Positions 55,865 to 64,000 of a stretch of DNA of 64,000 nt are shown here, one piece after another. Each line of letters opens with the position of its first letter. Positions within the stretch are counted from its first letter, which is position 1. The DNA is taken from assembly GCF_018613715.1 (NCBI RefSeq), contig NZ_JAGGPT010000007.1:248001-312000 (forward strand). The letters are read 5' to 3'. Source of the DNA: Chryseobacterium sp. ISL-6 (GTDB lineage: Bacteria > Bacteroidota > Bacteroidia > Flavobacteriales > Weeksellaceae). The notes below the pieces were generated by a model. It saw nothing but the letters and a program-made list of their open reading frames with translations. It did no database searches and was not told the origin of the DNA. The translations under genes and the position numbers were made by a program.

Positions 55865-57136
55865 ATGAAAAGAAGATTGTTATTTGGTGAGCGCATGTTG
55901 TTAGGCGATGGAACAGAACCTTTCAATGCGGTTATTCCTTTCAGACTGAGGGGTGACTTCAAAGAAGAAGAAATCCAGCATGCCCTGAATCTGATTCAGG
56001 CCAAACACCCATGGTTAAGAGCACTCATCACTCACGATGAAAAAAATGTGCCTTGGTTTGAAGTGCCTAAACTCACCATACCTATTCCTATAAGGCTAGT
56101 GATCCGTGAAGGAGAAGATGATTGGCAGGAAGAATCCAAGAAGGAATGGAATACGGTCTTTGATTATAAAAAACTTCCCTTAATCCGCTTTGTATGGATT
56201 AAAGGAGAAGGAGTATCAGATATGCTTTTTGTGTTTCATCACTGTTTATCTGATGGAGGTTCCGCGATGACATTTTTATATGAATTTCTAAAGGTATTGA
56301 ACGATCCCACTACCGATATTGGTATTGAAAATCCCATATTAGGAATTGAAGATGTTGTTCCATCTGCAATTTTAACGAATCGCAGACAGAAGCTGAAAGC
56401 AAAATTTATAGGCCGGCTGGCAGCAACAGCTATCAAATGTTTTCCTATGAGAAAAAAAGCTATTGACCGGCAAAACGATTATCTTATCCATTGGAAATTT
56501 GATCAGACGACCAGTAAACAATTGATCGCTTACTGCAAATCAATAGAGATTACTGTTAATACTTTTTTAAGTGCCACTTTACTTCAGACATTTAAACAAG
56601 TAAGAGGAACAGTAGCCTTTAATAAAGTTTCATGTCCTGTAGATATCAGGCGTTTTGCAACACAGATAAAAGAAGATCATATTTTCGCTTTCGGACTGAT
56701 GATTACCATTTCATCCAATGAGAAAATGAGTTTTTCAGATAATTTACCATTGATGCAGGAAGCTGTAGAGCGTGAAACTTCGAAGCTCAATCCATATCTT
56801 ACTATGATGGTAATGGAATCCGGACATGATGCTTTAGAAAATTTCACAAAACTATTAAAGAAAGGCAAATCATCCAATGATTGTATGTTCTCGAACCTTG
56901 GACGTATCCAGATCCCTCATGATTATAAGAAATTTACAGTAGACACTATTTTTAGTCCTTCAGTAATTGGTCCTTTGGGTAATACTACTACCATGGTGAC
57001 TTCAACATTCAGAGGGAAAATGGACTTCTGTTTTATGGGAAGTGAGGGGTATTTACCCTATTCGGAGGCTATAGCCATTCGCGATGAAATGATAAAATCG
57101 ATTGAAGCACAGCTGGAATATGTAGCCGTATCATAA
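55865..57136 (+). CDS. Condensation-fold acyltransferase 1
   Basis: A 423-residue protein of the chloramphenicol-acetyltransferase/NRPS condensation superfamily. The HHxxxDG motif is at His125-His126 and Asp130-Gly131 (FHHCLSDGGSA). The later VDIRRF segment and the FTVDTIFSPSVIGPLGNTT latch region match PapA-type and alcohol-acyltransferase relatives. It would use acyl carrier or CoA donors to acylate hydroxyls, here most likely on the sugar or lipid made by the preceding genes. Starts 4 bases after the glycosyltransferase. The following gene is a close paralogue. Confidence 0.85.
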   Translation: MKRRLLFGERMLLGDGTEPFNAVIPFRLRGDFKEEEIQHALNLIQAKHPWLRALITHDEKNVPWFEVPKLTIPIPIRLVIREGEDDWQEESKKEWNTVFDYKKLPLIRFVWIKGEGVSDMLFVFHHCLSDGGSAMTFLYEFLKVLNDPTTDIGIENPILGIEDVVPSAILTNRRQKLKAKFIGRLAATAIKCFPMRKKAIDRQNDYLIHWKFDQTTSKQLIAYCKSIEITVNTFLSATLLQTFKQVRGTVAFNKVSCPVDIRRFATQIKEDHIFAFGLMITISSNEKMSFSDNLPLMQEAVERETSKLNPYLTMMVMESGHDALENFTKLLKKGKSSNDCMFSNLGRIQIPHDYKKFTVDTIFSPSVIGPLGNTTTMVTSTFRGKMDFCFMGSEGYLPYSEAIAIRDEMIKSIEAQLEYVAVS

Positions 57137-57177
57137 TTAATTTAGTAAGAAGAATCAACATTAATTTCAATATAACC

Positions 57178-58449
57178 ATGAGAAGAAAATTATTATTTGG
57201 TGAGCGTATGATACTAGGAGATGGAACTGAGGCTTTTAATGGCATTATTCCGTTCAGACTAAAAGGTACTTTCACATTGGAAGAGATCCAACAGGCTTTG
57301 GTTCAGCTTCAAAATAAACATCCATGGCTTAGAGCACACGTCATCCACGATGAAGAAAATATTCCCTGGTTTGAAGTCCCTGAAAAGGTTGTACCCATTC
57401 CTATAAGGGAAGTTCCCCGAACAGGAGAAGACGATTGGCAGGAAGAATCTATGAAAGAATGGTATATGCCTTTTGATCATAAAAAATTACCTCTGATAAG
57501 ATTTGTATGGATTAAAGGAGAAGAACTTTCAGATATGTTTTTCTCGTTTCACCATTGTTTATGTGATGGTGGTTCGGCAATGACCCTTTTGTATGAATTT
57601 TTACAGGTATTAGATAATCCATCTGCTGATATTGGTATTGAGAAACCTATCCTTGGAATTCAGGATATCGTTCCGGCAGCTATTTTAAACAGTCGCAGAC
57701 AAAAGCTGAAAGCAAAATTTATAGGCCGGGTGGCATCTACTATAATCAAATACGCTCCTTTGGGCAAAAAACCAATTGAAAGGCAAAAGGACTATATGAT
57801 CCATTGGAAATCTGATCGTGAATTCACACAACAACTGATCTCTTACTGCAAATCGAATGGTTTTACAGTTAATACTTTTTTATGTGCAATAGTCCTTAGG
57901 GCATTTAAAAAAATAAGAGGAAAAACGGCATTAAATAAAATTTGTTGTCCTGTAGATATAAGACGTCTTACACCTCAAATTAAACATGACCATATTTTTG
58001 CTTTTGGGTTGATGGTTGAAGTTTCTATCAATGAGAAAATGGATTTTATAGATAACGTACGTCAGATGCAAAAGACCGTAAAACGTAAGACTGCCAAACT
58101 TGATCCTTACAATAAGATGATGGTGATAGAGTCCTGGCACTATGCTTTGGATGATTTCACAAAAATATTAAGGAATGGTAAGTCAACCAATGACTGTATG
58201 CTCTCCAATCTGGGGCTTATTCAGGTTCCTAATGATTATAAGAAATTTACTCTGGATACCGTTTTCAGCCCTTCCGCTCTTGGTCCTTTGGGTCAAACCA
58301 CAGGATTTGTAGTTTCAACATTCAATGGAGAAATGGATTTTACTTTCATTGGAAGTGAGGGATATTTAAAATATTCGGAGGCATTAGCGATTCGTGAGGA
58401 AATCATAGAATCCATTAAACAACAAATGGAATATATAGCAGTATCATGA
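57178..58449 (+). CDS. Condensation-fold acyltransferase 2
   Basis: Same length (423) and clearly a tandem duplicate of the gene before: opening MRRKLLFGERMILGDGTEAF against MKRRLLFGERMLLGDGTEPF, HHxxxDG at the same residue numbers (His125-His126, FHHCLCDGG). Differences are spread throughout, so the two have diverged for separate acceptors or chain lengths. It overlaps the next gene by 4 bases (ATGA), a sign of coupled translation. Confidence 0.85.
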   Translation: MRRKLLFGERMILGDGTEAFNGIIPFRLKGTFTLEEIQQALVQLQNKHPWLRAHVIHDEENIPWFEVPEKVVPIPIREVPRTGEDDWQEESMKEWYMPFDHKKLPLIRFVWIKGEELSDMFFSFHHCLCDGGSAMTLLYEFLQVLDNPSADIGIEKPILGIQDIVPAAILNSRRQKLKAKFIGRVASTIIKYAPLGKKPIERQKDYMIHWKSDREFTQQLISYCKSNGFTVNTFLCAIVLRAFKKIRGKTALNKICCPVDIRRLTPQIKHDHIFAFGLMVEVSINEKMDFIDNVRQMQKTVKRKTAKLDPYNKMMVIESWHYALDDFTKILRNGKSTNDCMLSNLGLIQVPNDYKKFTLDTVFSPSALGPLGQTTGFVVSTFNGEMDFTFIGSEGYLKYSEALAIREEIIESIKQQMEYIAVS

Positions 58450-59705
58450 TCAAACGAAAATTAATGATGGTAGAAAGAATCATGTATGTTGATTCCAAGA
58501 CACCTTTAAACTGTGTATTTACCGCAAAAATAAATGGAGTACTTCGAGAAGAAAACTTTATAGTAGCTTTAGAAAAAATTCAGCGGAAGCATTCTTTACT
58601 TAGATCCAGGATTGATATCGATAGTGAACAGTATCCTTTTTTTATAGAAGAGAAAGAGATGACCGCCATTCCTATTCGTACAGTGCAGCGGCAAACTGAT
58701 GAAGATTGGTTGCTGGAATCCGAAAAAGAGTGGTTCCGCATGTTTGAAGATCATAAGAAACCACTGGCTCAGCTGGTATGGGTTAGAGGGGAGGCTGTCT
58801 CTGAAATTCTTTGGGTATTACCTCACTGTATTTGCGATGGAACATCACTTGTAACCCTGATGCGGGAACTTCTCTGTCTGTTGGATAATCCCTCTCTGGA
58901 ATTGGATTCTTATCAGGCATTTAGCTCCGTCAATGATTTTCTTCCTGCCGGGTTTAATACAAAAAAAAAGGTGCGCAAAGCAAGGTTCTTTTTGCTGATG
59001 GCCAGACTCTTTTTTCTGATGCAGCGGAAAAGTAAAAAAAGAAATTTTGGGAAAAACTATGTCATCCATTGGAAATTGAATCCAGAAATAACCACGCAGA
59101 TTACCAATACCTGTAAATCTCATGGTGTTTCTGTACACTCTCTATTATGTGCTTCATTCATGCAGGCATTTCAGGAAATACAGGGATCTCAGGCTAAACG
59201 AAAAGTGATCAGCCCTGTGGATGTCCGTCATTTTATTCCGGAAATTAAGCAGGATCATGTATTTGCTTTTGCCCCAACGGTAGAGCTTTCTTTAAAAAAA
59301 GGCAATCACGGCTTGTTTGATCACGCCGCACAAATTAAAAAAGAGCTCCTTGAGAAAATACAGAAAATAGAGGCGCGGGAACTTTTATGGATGGGTGAAC
59401 AGATGCATCCTATCGTTGAGCGTATGATCAAAGTGCTAAAATCAAGCAATGGCGGACATGATATTACCTTGTCCAATATGGGTAAAATTGATATCCCGGA
59501 TAAATACCGGAATTTTAGGCTTGAAACAATTATAAGTCCCACAGTTGCTTTTCCCTGGTTGAATTCGAATACCCTGGTTACAACTACCTACAACCAACAA
59601 ATGGACTTTACCATGATGTCGAATGAAGATTTTCTTTCCCAGCAGAAAGCCACCGAAATTAAAGATAAAGCTCTTGAATTACTAACTGTATCTTTGCAGA
59701 ATTAA
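58446..59705 (+). CDS. Condensation-fold acyltransferase 3, altered active-site motif
   Basis: A 419-residue more distant paralogue. Its motif reads PHCICDG (Pro126-His127, Asp131-Gly132): the first His is replaced by Pro, but the second His, the catalytic one in this superfamily, is kept. The structural segments (SPVDVRHF, FRLETIISPTVAFPW) are preserved. It may acylate a third position or a different substrate. Confidence 0.85.
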   Translation: MIKRKLMMVERIMYVDSKTPLNCVFTAKINGVLREENFIVALEKIQRKHSLLRSRIDIDSEQYPFFIEEKEMTAIPIRTVQRQTDEDWLLESEKEWFRMFEDHKKPLAQLVWVRGEAVSEILWVLPHCICDGTSLVTLMRELLCLLDNPSLELDSYQAFSSVNDFLPAGFNTKKKVRKARFFLLMARLFFLMQRKSKKRNFGKNYVIHWKLNPEITTQITNTCKSHGVSVHSLLCASFMQAFQEIQGSQAKRKVISPVDVRHFIPEIKQDHVFAFAPTVELSLKKGNHGLFDHAAQIKKELLEKIQKIEARELLWMGEQMHPIVERMIKVLKSSNGGHDITLSNMGKIDIPDKYRNFRLETIISPTVAFPWLNSNTLVTTTYNQQMDFTMMSNEDFLSQQKATEIKDKALELLTVSLQN

Positions 59706-59707
59706 TC

Positions 59708-60244
59708 ATGAAACCTGATCCATCTAAAGAAATAAAAAAGAAAACTACCCTTAAACGCTTTTTAATAAAGCGAACCCTTTATTATGTCCTTCCCAATATG
59801 ATTTTTAATTTTATTGTTGCTTATGCAAGCTTCAGGGAGTTGGGTTATACTCATTTCTTTGCAGGAACACAAAATCTGGCGAGGCTTACTTTGCCAATGG
59901 CCATATTTTTACCCGTCATTCTCACCATTGATATTATCAAAAGAGTGACTGTTGCTGCCGAAGAAGGATCTATTGAGTTTATGATCGATGATAATCTCAA
60001 TACAAAAAGATTAATGACCAAATTGAGCATTTTACACGGTGTTGTTAGTGGTTTATTGGTGCTATCCATGTTGTTTTTAGCACAATATAACTTATCAGAG
60101 TATTATAAATTAGATGCTACTGCAATGGCCATTCTTGTTGGTGTACTCGCTGGTTTACTGTCTGTATTGTCTGTTTATCTGCCGGTTAGACACTTAAGAA
60201 AATACTTTTATAAACCGATCTCAACCACTGAGTCTATTCACTGA
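59708..60244 (+). CDS. Small four-helix membrane protein of the lipid cluster
   Basis: A 178-residue basic-start protein with about four hydrophobic segments (VLPNMIFNFIVAYASF, LTLPMAIFLPVILTI, VVSGLLVLSMLFLA, AILVGVLAGLLSVLSVYL). I do not recognise the family. It starts 3 bases after the last acyltransferase, so it belongs to the operon. A role as scaffold or in moving the lipid product is possible but unsupported by motifs. Confidence 0.7.
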   Translation: MKPDPSKEIKKKTTLKRFLIKRTLYYVLPNMIFNFIVAYASFRELGYTHFFAGTQNLARLTLPMAIFLPVILTIDIIKRVTVAAEEGSIEFMIDDNLNTKRLMTKLSILHGVVSGLLVLSMLFLAQYNLSEYYKLDATAMAILVGVLAGLLSVLSVYLPVRHLRKYFYKPISTTESIH

Positions 60245-60379
60245 GTCATTTTGCGGCTTTTTTTATATTATTAAGTAATTACTGATTTCGTCAGAATATA
60301 ATTTTTAGAGGCTAATAATTGTTAGCACCTTACAGGGAAATATTTTCCGAACTTTTTAATTAAATTAAATTTAATATTA

Positions 60380-60387
60380 TAAATTTG
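60380..60387 (+). promoter_or_regulatory. Promoter -7 box upstream of a micro-ORF
   Basis: TAAATTTG matches TAnnTTTG exactly and lies 22 bases before the ATG at 60410. Confidence 0.4.
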
Positions 60388-60409
60388 TCTTTCTAACACA
60401 TCAGAAAAC

Positions 60410-60520
60410 ATGAAAAATTTATTTTATCAATCCCTTGGGACAGGTCTCTCTGAGGCCATTCCTTTGTATCAACCGCCTCTTTTTCAAAACCATACTAAGT
60501 TTTCACCTTTTTTAATATAA
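60410..60520 (+). CDS. Possible 36-residue peptide
   Basis: The frame reads MKNLFYQSLGTGLSEAIPLY followed by a Pro/Phe-rich end (QNHTKFSPFLI). It has a promoter-like box at a suitable distance and is followed by a small hairpin (AACTCTG / CAGAGTT, 60543-60562). No GG motif. The evidence is thin and chance is possible. Confidence 0.3.
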   Translation: MKNLFYQSLGTGLSEAIPLYQPPLFQNHTKFSPFLI

Positions 60521-60618
60521 AGCGATCTAAGTAATTTGGCATGAACTCTGTTGCTACAGAGTTGAATGTTGTACATCATATAGCCTGTATTTCAAAAATA
60601 AATATCAAAAAAAAGTGT

Positions 60619-60626
60619 TACTTTTG
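60619..60626 (+). promoter_or_regulatory. Promoter -7 box of the gene at 60707
   Basis: TACTTTTG matches TAnnTTTG and lies about 80 bases before the ATG at 60707. Confidence 0.4.
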
Positions 60627-60706
60627 CTTTAGGGACGAAGTTTTCCAGATTATTTCATCCCTGAATTGTGAGGACACCATATTATAAAATGTTAAAAATC
60701 AATCCA

Positions 60707-61261
60707 ATGAGGAAAATAATTTTACTATTTACTTGTCTGTTCGGTATTTCAAGCTTCGCACAAATTAAAGTGTTGAAAAATGAAAGTTTAGTGGAAATAG
60801 GTAAAGATAATTCTGTTGGCTTATATAAAAAGGAAGATAAATTTACGGTTAATTATCAGGATCTTAACACCAGTAATCTCAATACCTTCAGGTCTTTCTC
60901 TTTCCAAAATATGAATGGAGATGTAACAGATCTTTATAAGCTGATTACAGATGGGTTCATATCTCTTCCTGAGAGCAATATTACTTTAGAACTTCCTAAC
61001 GATATTATAGAGCTTCATTATGAAAAAAATTATGGCCAGCCTACTGTTCAGTTTATCCAATATATCAATAAGAACAGAAAGTATGTTGGAAAATCTCAAT
61101 TTTTAAATAAAAAGCAGGTAGATAAGATCTTTGGAAAAACAAGTGGAAAATCAGCTCTGTATGATAAATCAGCTGGCATGAATAATACCCATATCAACAA
61201 ACAGGAAAATTCAGCCTCAACTAATAATTCAGGCAATAAAAATAAAAAATCCAGAAAATAA
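60707..61261 (+). CDS. Secreted protein of unknown function
   Basis: A 184-residue protein from MRKIILLFTCLFGISSFAQ (signal peptide). A GTG at 60668 in frame would bury the signal behind 13 residues, so I reject it. The middle is beta-rich (FTVNYQDLNTSNLNTFRSFS, LELPNDIIELHYEKNYGQPT) and the last ~30 residues are a Lys/Asn/Ser-rich disordered tail. Function unknown. A terminator follows, so it is a single-gene transcript. Confidence 0.75.
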   Translation: MRKIILLFTCLFGISSFAQIKVLKNESLVEIGKDNSVGLYKKEDKFTVNYQDLNTSNLNTFRSFSFQNMNGDVTDLYKLITDGFISLPESNITLELPNDIIELHYEKNYGQPTVQFIQYINKNRKYVGKSQFLNKKQVDKIFGKTSGKSALYDKSAGMNNTHINKQENSASTNNSGNKNKKSRK

Positions 61262-61284
61262 TTATTATTTTTACAATATAACTG

Positions 61285-61312
61285 AACTCATTCACAGGAA
61301 TGAGTTTTTTTA
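61285..61312 (+). terminator. Rho-independent terminator after 60707-61261
   Basis: Stem AACTCATT / AATGAGTT with a CACAGG loop and a T run. An upstream in-frame ATG for the ABC gene (61300) falls inside it, which supports the later start at 61345. Confidence 0.8.
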
Positions 61313-61344
61313 TTTTTATTTTTGCAAAAAGATCATTACATCAT

Positions 61345-62055
61345 ATGTCGCTTCAAATAATCAATTTAACCAAAAAATTTGGTGAGCAAACTGCCCTTAA
61401 CGATATTAATATCACCATTGATAAAAATGAGATCATAGGTCTTCTGGGACCAAACGGTGCAGGAAAATCAACTTTAATGAAATCTATTGTAGGGGCACTA
61501 AAGATTGATGAAGGGCAGATAATTTTTAATGATAAAAACATTTCAGAACACGAAATAGAAAGCAAGAAAAACATTGGATTTCTTCCTGAAAACAATCCTC
61601 TTTATCTGGAAATGTATGTGAAAGAATACCTGCAGTTTGTCGCTAATATTCATAAAATATCTGAAAGCCGGGTTAATGAAGTGATAGAGCTTGTAGGAAT
61701 TACACCTGAAAAGTCTAAAAAAATAAGTCAGCTTTCAAAGGGGTATAAACAGAGGGTCGGTTTAGCACAAGCTATTATCCATCAGCCAGATCTGCTAATT
61801 TTAGATGAACCTACCAATGGTCTGGATCCTAATCAGATCATCGAAATCAGAAATGTAGTAAAAGAAATTGGCAAAGAAAAGACTGTTCTTCTCTCTACGC
61901 ACATTATGCAGGAAGTTGAAGCCTTATGTTCACGTGTCATTCTTATCCATAAAGGAAACATTCTTCAGGATTGCCCGATCGATGAATTTAAGGGGAAATT
62001 TGCCAGCCTGGAAGAGGCTTTTGCCAGCTATACATCGACTTTACCGCCATCTTAA
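61345..62055 (+). CDS. ABC transporter ATPase, GldA-like
   Basis: A 236-residue ATP-binding subunit from MSLQIINLTKKFGEQ. Walker A is GPNGAGKST, the Q-loop region is GFLPENNPLYLEMYVKEYL, the signature is LSKGYKQRVGLAQA, Walker B is LLILDEPTNGLDP, and the switch is STHIMQEVEALC. The PENNPLY and YKQRVGLAQAIIHQPD segments strongly resemble GldA of the gliding/T9SS-linked GldAFG transporter, but the C-terminal extension of the usual ~300-residue GldA is missing. No permease gene follows in the window. It couples ATP hydrolysis to transport or to membrane remodelling. Confidence 0.8.
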   Translation: MSLQIINLTKKFGEQTALNDINITIDKNEIIGLLGPNGAGKSTLMKSIVGALKIDEGQIIFNDKNISEHEIESKKNIGFLPENNPLYLEMYVKEYLQFVANIHKISESRVNEVIELVGITPEKSKKISQLSKGYKQRVGLAQAIIHQPDLLILDEPTNGLDPNQIIEIRNVVKEIGKEKTVLLSTHIMQEVEALCSRVILIHKGNILQDCPIDEFKGKFASLEEAFASYTSTLPPS

Positions 62056-62108
62056 ATGGCTTTATATTTGATTAGGTTCAGGTAATCTAATTTTAAAACC
62101 TATTTGCC

Positions 62109-62549
62109 ATGATCAAAAAAATTTTAATGGGCACGTTTTTTATAGCCCTATTTTCTACCGTTAATGCTAATAGCTTTAGCGAAAATCCGATTATACAATC
62201 CAAAAGCAGTTCAGCCTATTTTCAGCAGGTTCCTAAAACAGTTATTATTAAAACTAAGAAGTTTAAAGTACGAATTGATTTACAACCGAATGGAAAATAC
62301 CTTTATCAGGCTTGGGGTGCCAATTCAAAAATAACCTCGAAACCGAATATGATCATCAGCGATGGTGAATTAGTTCCAGATGGTTCCGGAGGAAACTATT
62401 ACTATGACTTTACAAATAAAGGGTATCATTACCAGATTTGGAGAAATTATCTTACCGATTCAGCGAAAAAAGCACCTTACACACTTGTTGTAAGTGATGA
62501 AAACGGTAATACAGTGGTAGAACAAGATGGACAAGTCGTTAAAAAATAA
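62109..62549 (+). CDS. Small secreted protein of unknown function
   Basis: A 146-residue protein with a signal peptide (ILMGTFFIALFSTVNA). The mature part is a short beta-rich domain (VRIDLQPNGKYLYQAWGAN, GNYYYDFTNKGYHYQIWRNY, YTLVVSDENGNTVVEQDGQV), probably periplasmic. It starts 53 bases after the ABC gene, but no functional link is evident. Confidence 0.75.
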   Translation: MIKKILMGTFFIALFSTVNANSFSENPIIQSKSSSAYFQQVPKTVIIKTKKFKVRIDLQPNGKYLYQAWGANSKITSKPNMIISDGELVPDGSGGNYYYDFTNKGYHYQIWRNYLTDSAKKAPYTLVVSDENGNTVVEQDGQVVKK

Positions 62550-62552
62550 AAT

Positions 62553-62585
62553 AAAAACTCTCACTATCAAGGTGAGAGTTTATTT
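62553..62585. terminator. Bidirectional terminator
   Basis: A 10-bp stem AAACTCTCAC / GTGAGAGTTT between two convergent genes, with A-rich and T-rich flanks on both sides. It can serve 62109-62549 and 62585-63385. Confidence 0.75.
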
Positions 62586-63385
62586 TATGCTCCCAGCTGT
62601 TTAAGCTGTGTATAGAAATTACTATCTGCAAAACTATCTTTTGCTGCATTATAGCCTATATTAAAGATCTCTTCTAAGCGATCTTTTTTTCTTTCAAAAG
62701 TTCCATAGCTAGAGAGTTCCTGTGATGAAATAAACCAGTCACAGTAACCAAATTTTCCTTTTTCAATTCTATAAGAAAGAAGATCATAAGAACGGGAAAC
62801 AATGGCTTTGATCGATTTTAAATCTTTAATATCGATCTCATGAGGCGGAGATACAAAAACTCCAATTAATTTATCACACTCCTCTCTGATGATATCTGCC
62901 GGAAAATTATTTAACACCCCCCCATCACAGAACATTTCTTCACCAATGATATAAGGGGTTGTAATCCCTGGAATTGAACATGAAGCAATGATAGCGTCTG
63001 TCACCATAAAGTTGTCATCAAATATCTTCTCTGTCCCCGATACCAATTCTGTGGCAACGATTTTTACTTCTTTATCTAAATCTCCTAATTTCATATCATG
63101 AAAGATCGGTTTCAGATAATTTGTAAAAATAATAGAAGAAACTAATCCAGGTTGATTGAAGGCAAAATGCTTCCAGTTGAAGAAATAAACTGAGTTGAAG
63201 AATTCCAGAATTTCTTCCGGTGTTTTACCTACAGCATATAAACATCCTACAATAGAACCGGCACTGCAACAAGACAGTACATCAATATCAATATTCTTTT
63301 CAATTAAGAATTTTAAAACTCCGGCATGTGCAATACCCTTGGTACCACCTCCTGATAAAACAAGCCCTACTTTCTCAAGATTCAT
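62585..63385 (-). CDS. Patatin-like phospholipase
   Basis: A 266-residue protein. Oxyanion loop GGGTKGIAHAG at residues 12-22, nucleophile region LSCCSAGS with Ser near residue 41, and the catalytic Asp in CDGGVLNN. In most patatins the elbow reads GxSxG; here the first Gly is Cys (C-C-S-A-G). It probably hydrolyses phospholipid or neutral-lipid esters near the membrane. No signal peptide is seen, so it is likely cytoplasmic. Single gene. Confidence 0.85.
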   Translation of the reverse strand: MNLEKVGLVLSGGGTKGIAHAGVLKFLIEKNIDIDVLSCCSAGSIVGCLYAVGKTPEEILEFFNSVYFFNWKHFAFNQPGLVSSIIFTNYLKPIFHDMKLGDLDKEVKIVATELVSGTEKIFDDNFMVTDAIIASCSIPGITTPYIIGEEMFCDGGVLNNFPADIIREECDKLIGVFVSPPHEIDIKDLKSIKAIVSRSYDLLSYRIEKGKFGYCDWFISSQELSSYGTFERKKDRLEEIFNIGYNAAKDSFADSNFYTQLKQLGA

Positions 63386-63451
63386 AGAATAAAATTAAGA
63401 AAACAGGGCGAGAAAAACAGATTATTTTTTATAAATATGCCAATTTTAAAA

Positions 63452-64000
63452 TTATTTTAATAAAAACTCCTGCATAAATCTTATGGTCGCAAGACGTTGG
63501 AAATCTATATTTTCCTTTTTCCGAAAGCCGTGACCTTCGTTTTTAGCTTCCAGATACCACACTGTTTTCCCCTGAGCTTTCAGTTTATCTCTCATCTGTT
63601 TGGCCTCTGAAACGGGGACTCTCGGATCATTGGTACCCTGAATAATAAACATCGGCTTTTTGATTTTGTCAATATTGTTCAGAGGGGCAATTTTTGTAAA
63701 GAATTCAGCCATTTTGGGAATTCTTTCGTCCCCATACTCTACTCTCCGTAGATCCCTTCTATATTCTTCTGTATTTTTCAAGAAAGTATTAAAATCGGAA
63801 ATCCCTACAACATCTACAGAACATCGGATTTTATCTGCATATTCATAAGCAGTAGCCAATGTCATAAATCCACCATAACTGCCCCCCATAATCATTATCC
63901 TGTCTTTATCCAGTTCGGGTTGTTTTGCAATCCAGTCTAATAAGGCACCAATATCTTTAACAGAGTTCATTCTTAAATCCCAGTTATCAGCAGCAATAAA
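63452..64000 (-). CDS. S9 family peptidase, C-terminal part (start outside window)
   Basis: The frame stays open past the ATG at 63970 to the window edge (reading FIAADNWDLR before it), so only the C-terminal ~183 residues are here. The nucleophile is in GGSYGGFM, the acid in GTNDPRV, and the catalytic His in EGHGF. This is the alpha/beta-hydrolase domain of prolyl-oligopeptidase-type peptidases, whose N-terminal propeller would lie beyond 64000. The substrate is probably small peptides in the periplasm. Confidence 0.85.
   Translation of the reverse strand, partial: FIAADNWDLRMNSVKDIGALLDWIAKQPELDKDRIMIMGGSYGGFMTLATAYEYADKIRCSVDVVGISDFNTFLKNTEEYRRDLRRVEYGDERIPKMAEFFTKIAPLNNIDKIKKPMFIIQGTNDPRVPVSEAKQMRDKLKAQGKTVWYLEAKNEGHGFRKKENIDFQRLATIRFMQEFLLK

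Overview
The window looks like chromosomal DNA of a low-GC Bacteroidota in the Flavobacteriia, most like Chryseobacterium or a close relative. The evidence is several secreted proteins with type IX secretion (T9SS) C-terminal tails, a GLPGLI-family protein, DUF5977/RHS genes, DUF6705-like lipoproteins, promoters of the TAnnTTTG type, and no obvious Shine-Dalgarno sequences. Species assignment is inference. No rRNA, tRNA, CRISPR array or intact insertion sequence was seen.

Layout. 1-1783 is an AT-rich gene cut by the left edge, with a possible nuclease-like C-terminus. 2032-8759 holds two lipoprotein serine hydrolases of the class C beta-lactamase fold, two membrane-anchored AraC regulators and a small beta-barrel protein. 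A dead AraC fragment and a copied intergenic region link the first hydrolase to the beta-barrel gene. 9272-10770 holds a cold-shock protein with a long leader and a GLPGLI protein. 10779-24209 is an RHS polymorphic-toxin locus on the minus strand: a T9SS cargo protein, a DUF5977 protein, the RHS toxin and its immunity gene. Downstream lies a graveyard and store of displaced toxin-tail/immunity modules. Each of three displaced modules is joined exactly at the toxin tail to one end of a roughly 265-bp repeat with inverted ends, a MITE-like element. 24371-28875 contains a partly decayed duplication (DUF6705 lipoprotein, JAMM-like lipoprotein) between two 140-bp direct repeats, then a divergent regulator pair. 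29071-40296 is mixed: a 43-residue peptide gene, a T9SS RCC1-repeat gene broken by one stop codon, a 58-residue GG-leader peptide, WGR/DUF4240, UbiA-like, adenosine-deaminase-like and aspartic-protease-like genes.

The main system is 41119-60244, nine plus-strand genes with almost no gaps. It encodes a two-protein iterative polyketide/fatty-acid synthase of the PUFA-synthase or heterocyst-glycolipid style, with the enoyl reductase fused at the front and a phosphopantetheinyl transferase fused at the back. Next come a free acyl carrier protein, an alpha/beta hydrolase, a double glycosyltransferase made of two fused GT1 units, three condensation-fold acyltransferases and a small membrane protein. 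The likely output is a glycosylated, multiply acylated long-chain lipid; this is inferred from gene content only. A truncated second copy of the cluster's leader and first codons lies directly upstream.

The right end (60410-64000) has a possible micro-ORF, a secreted protein, a GldA-like ABC ATPase, a small secreted protein, a patatin-like lipase and the C-terminal part of an S9 peptidase cut by the window edge.
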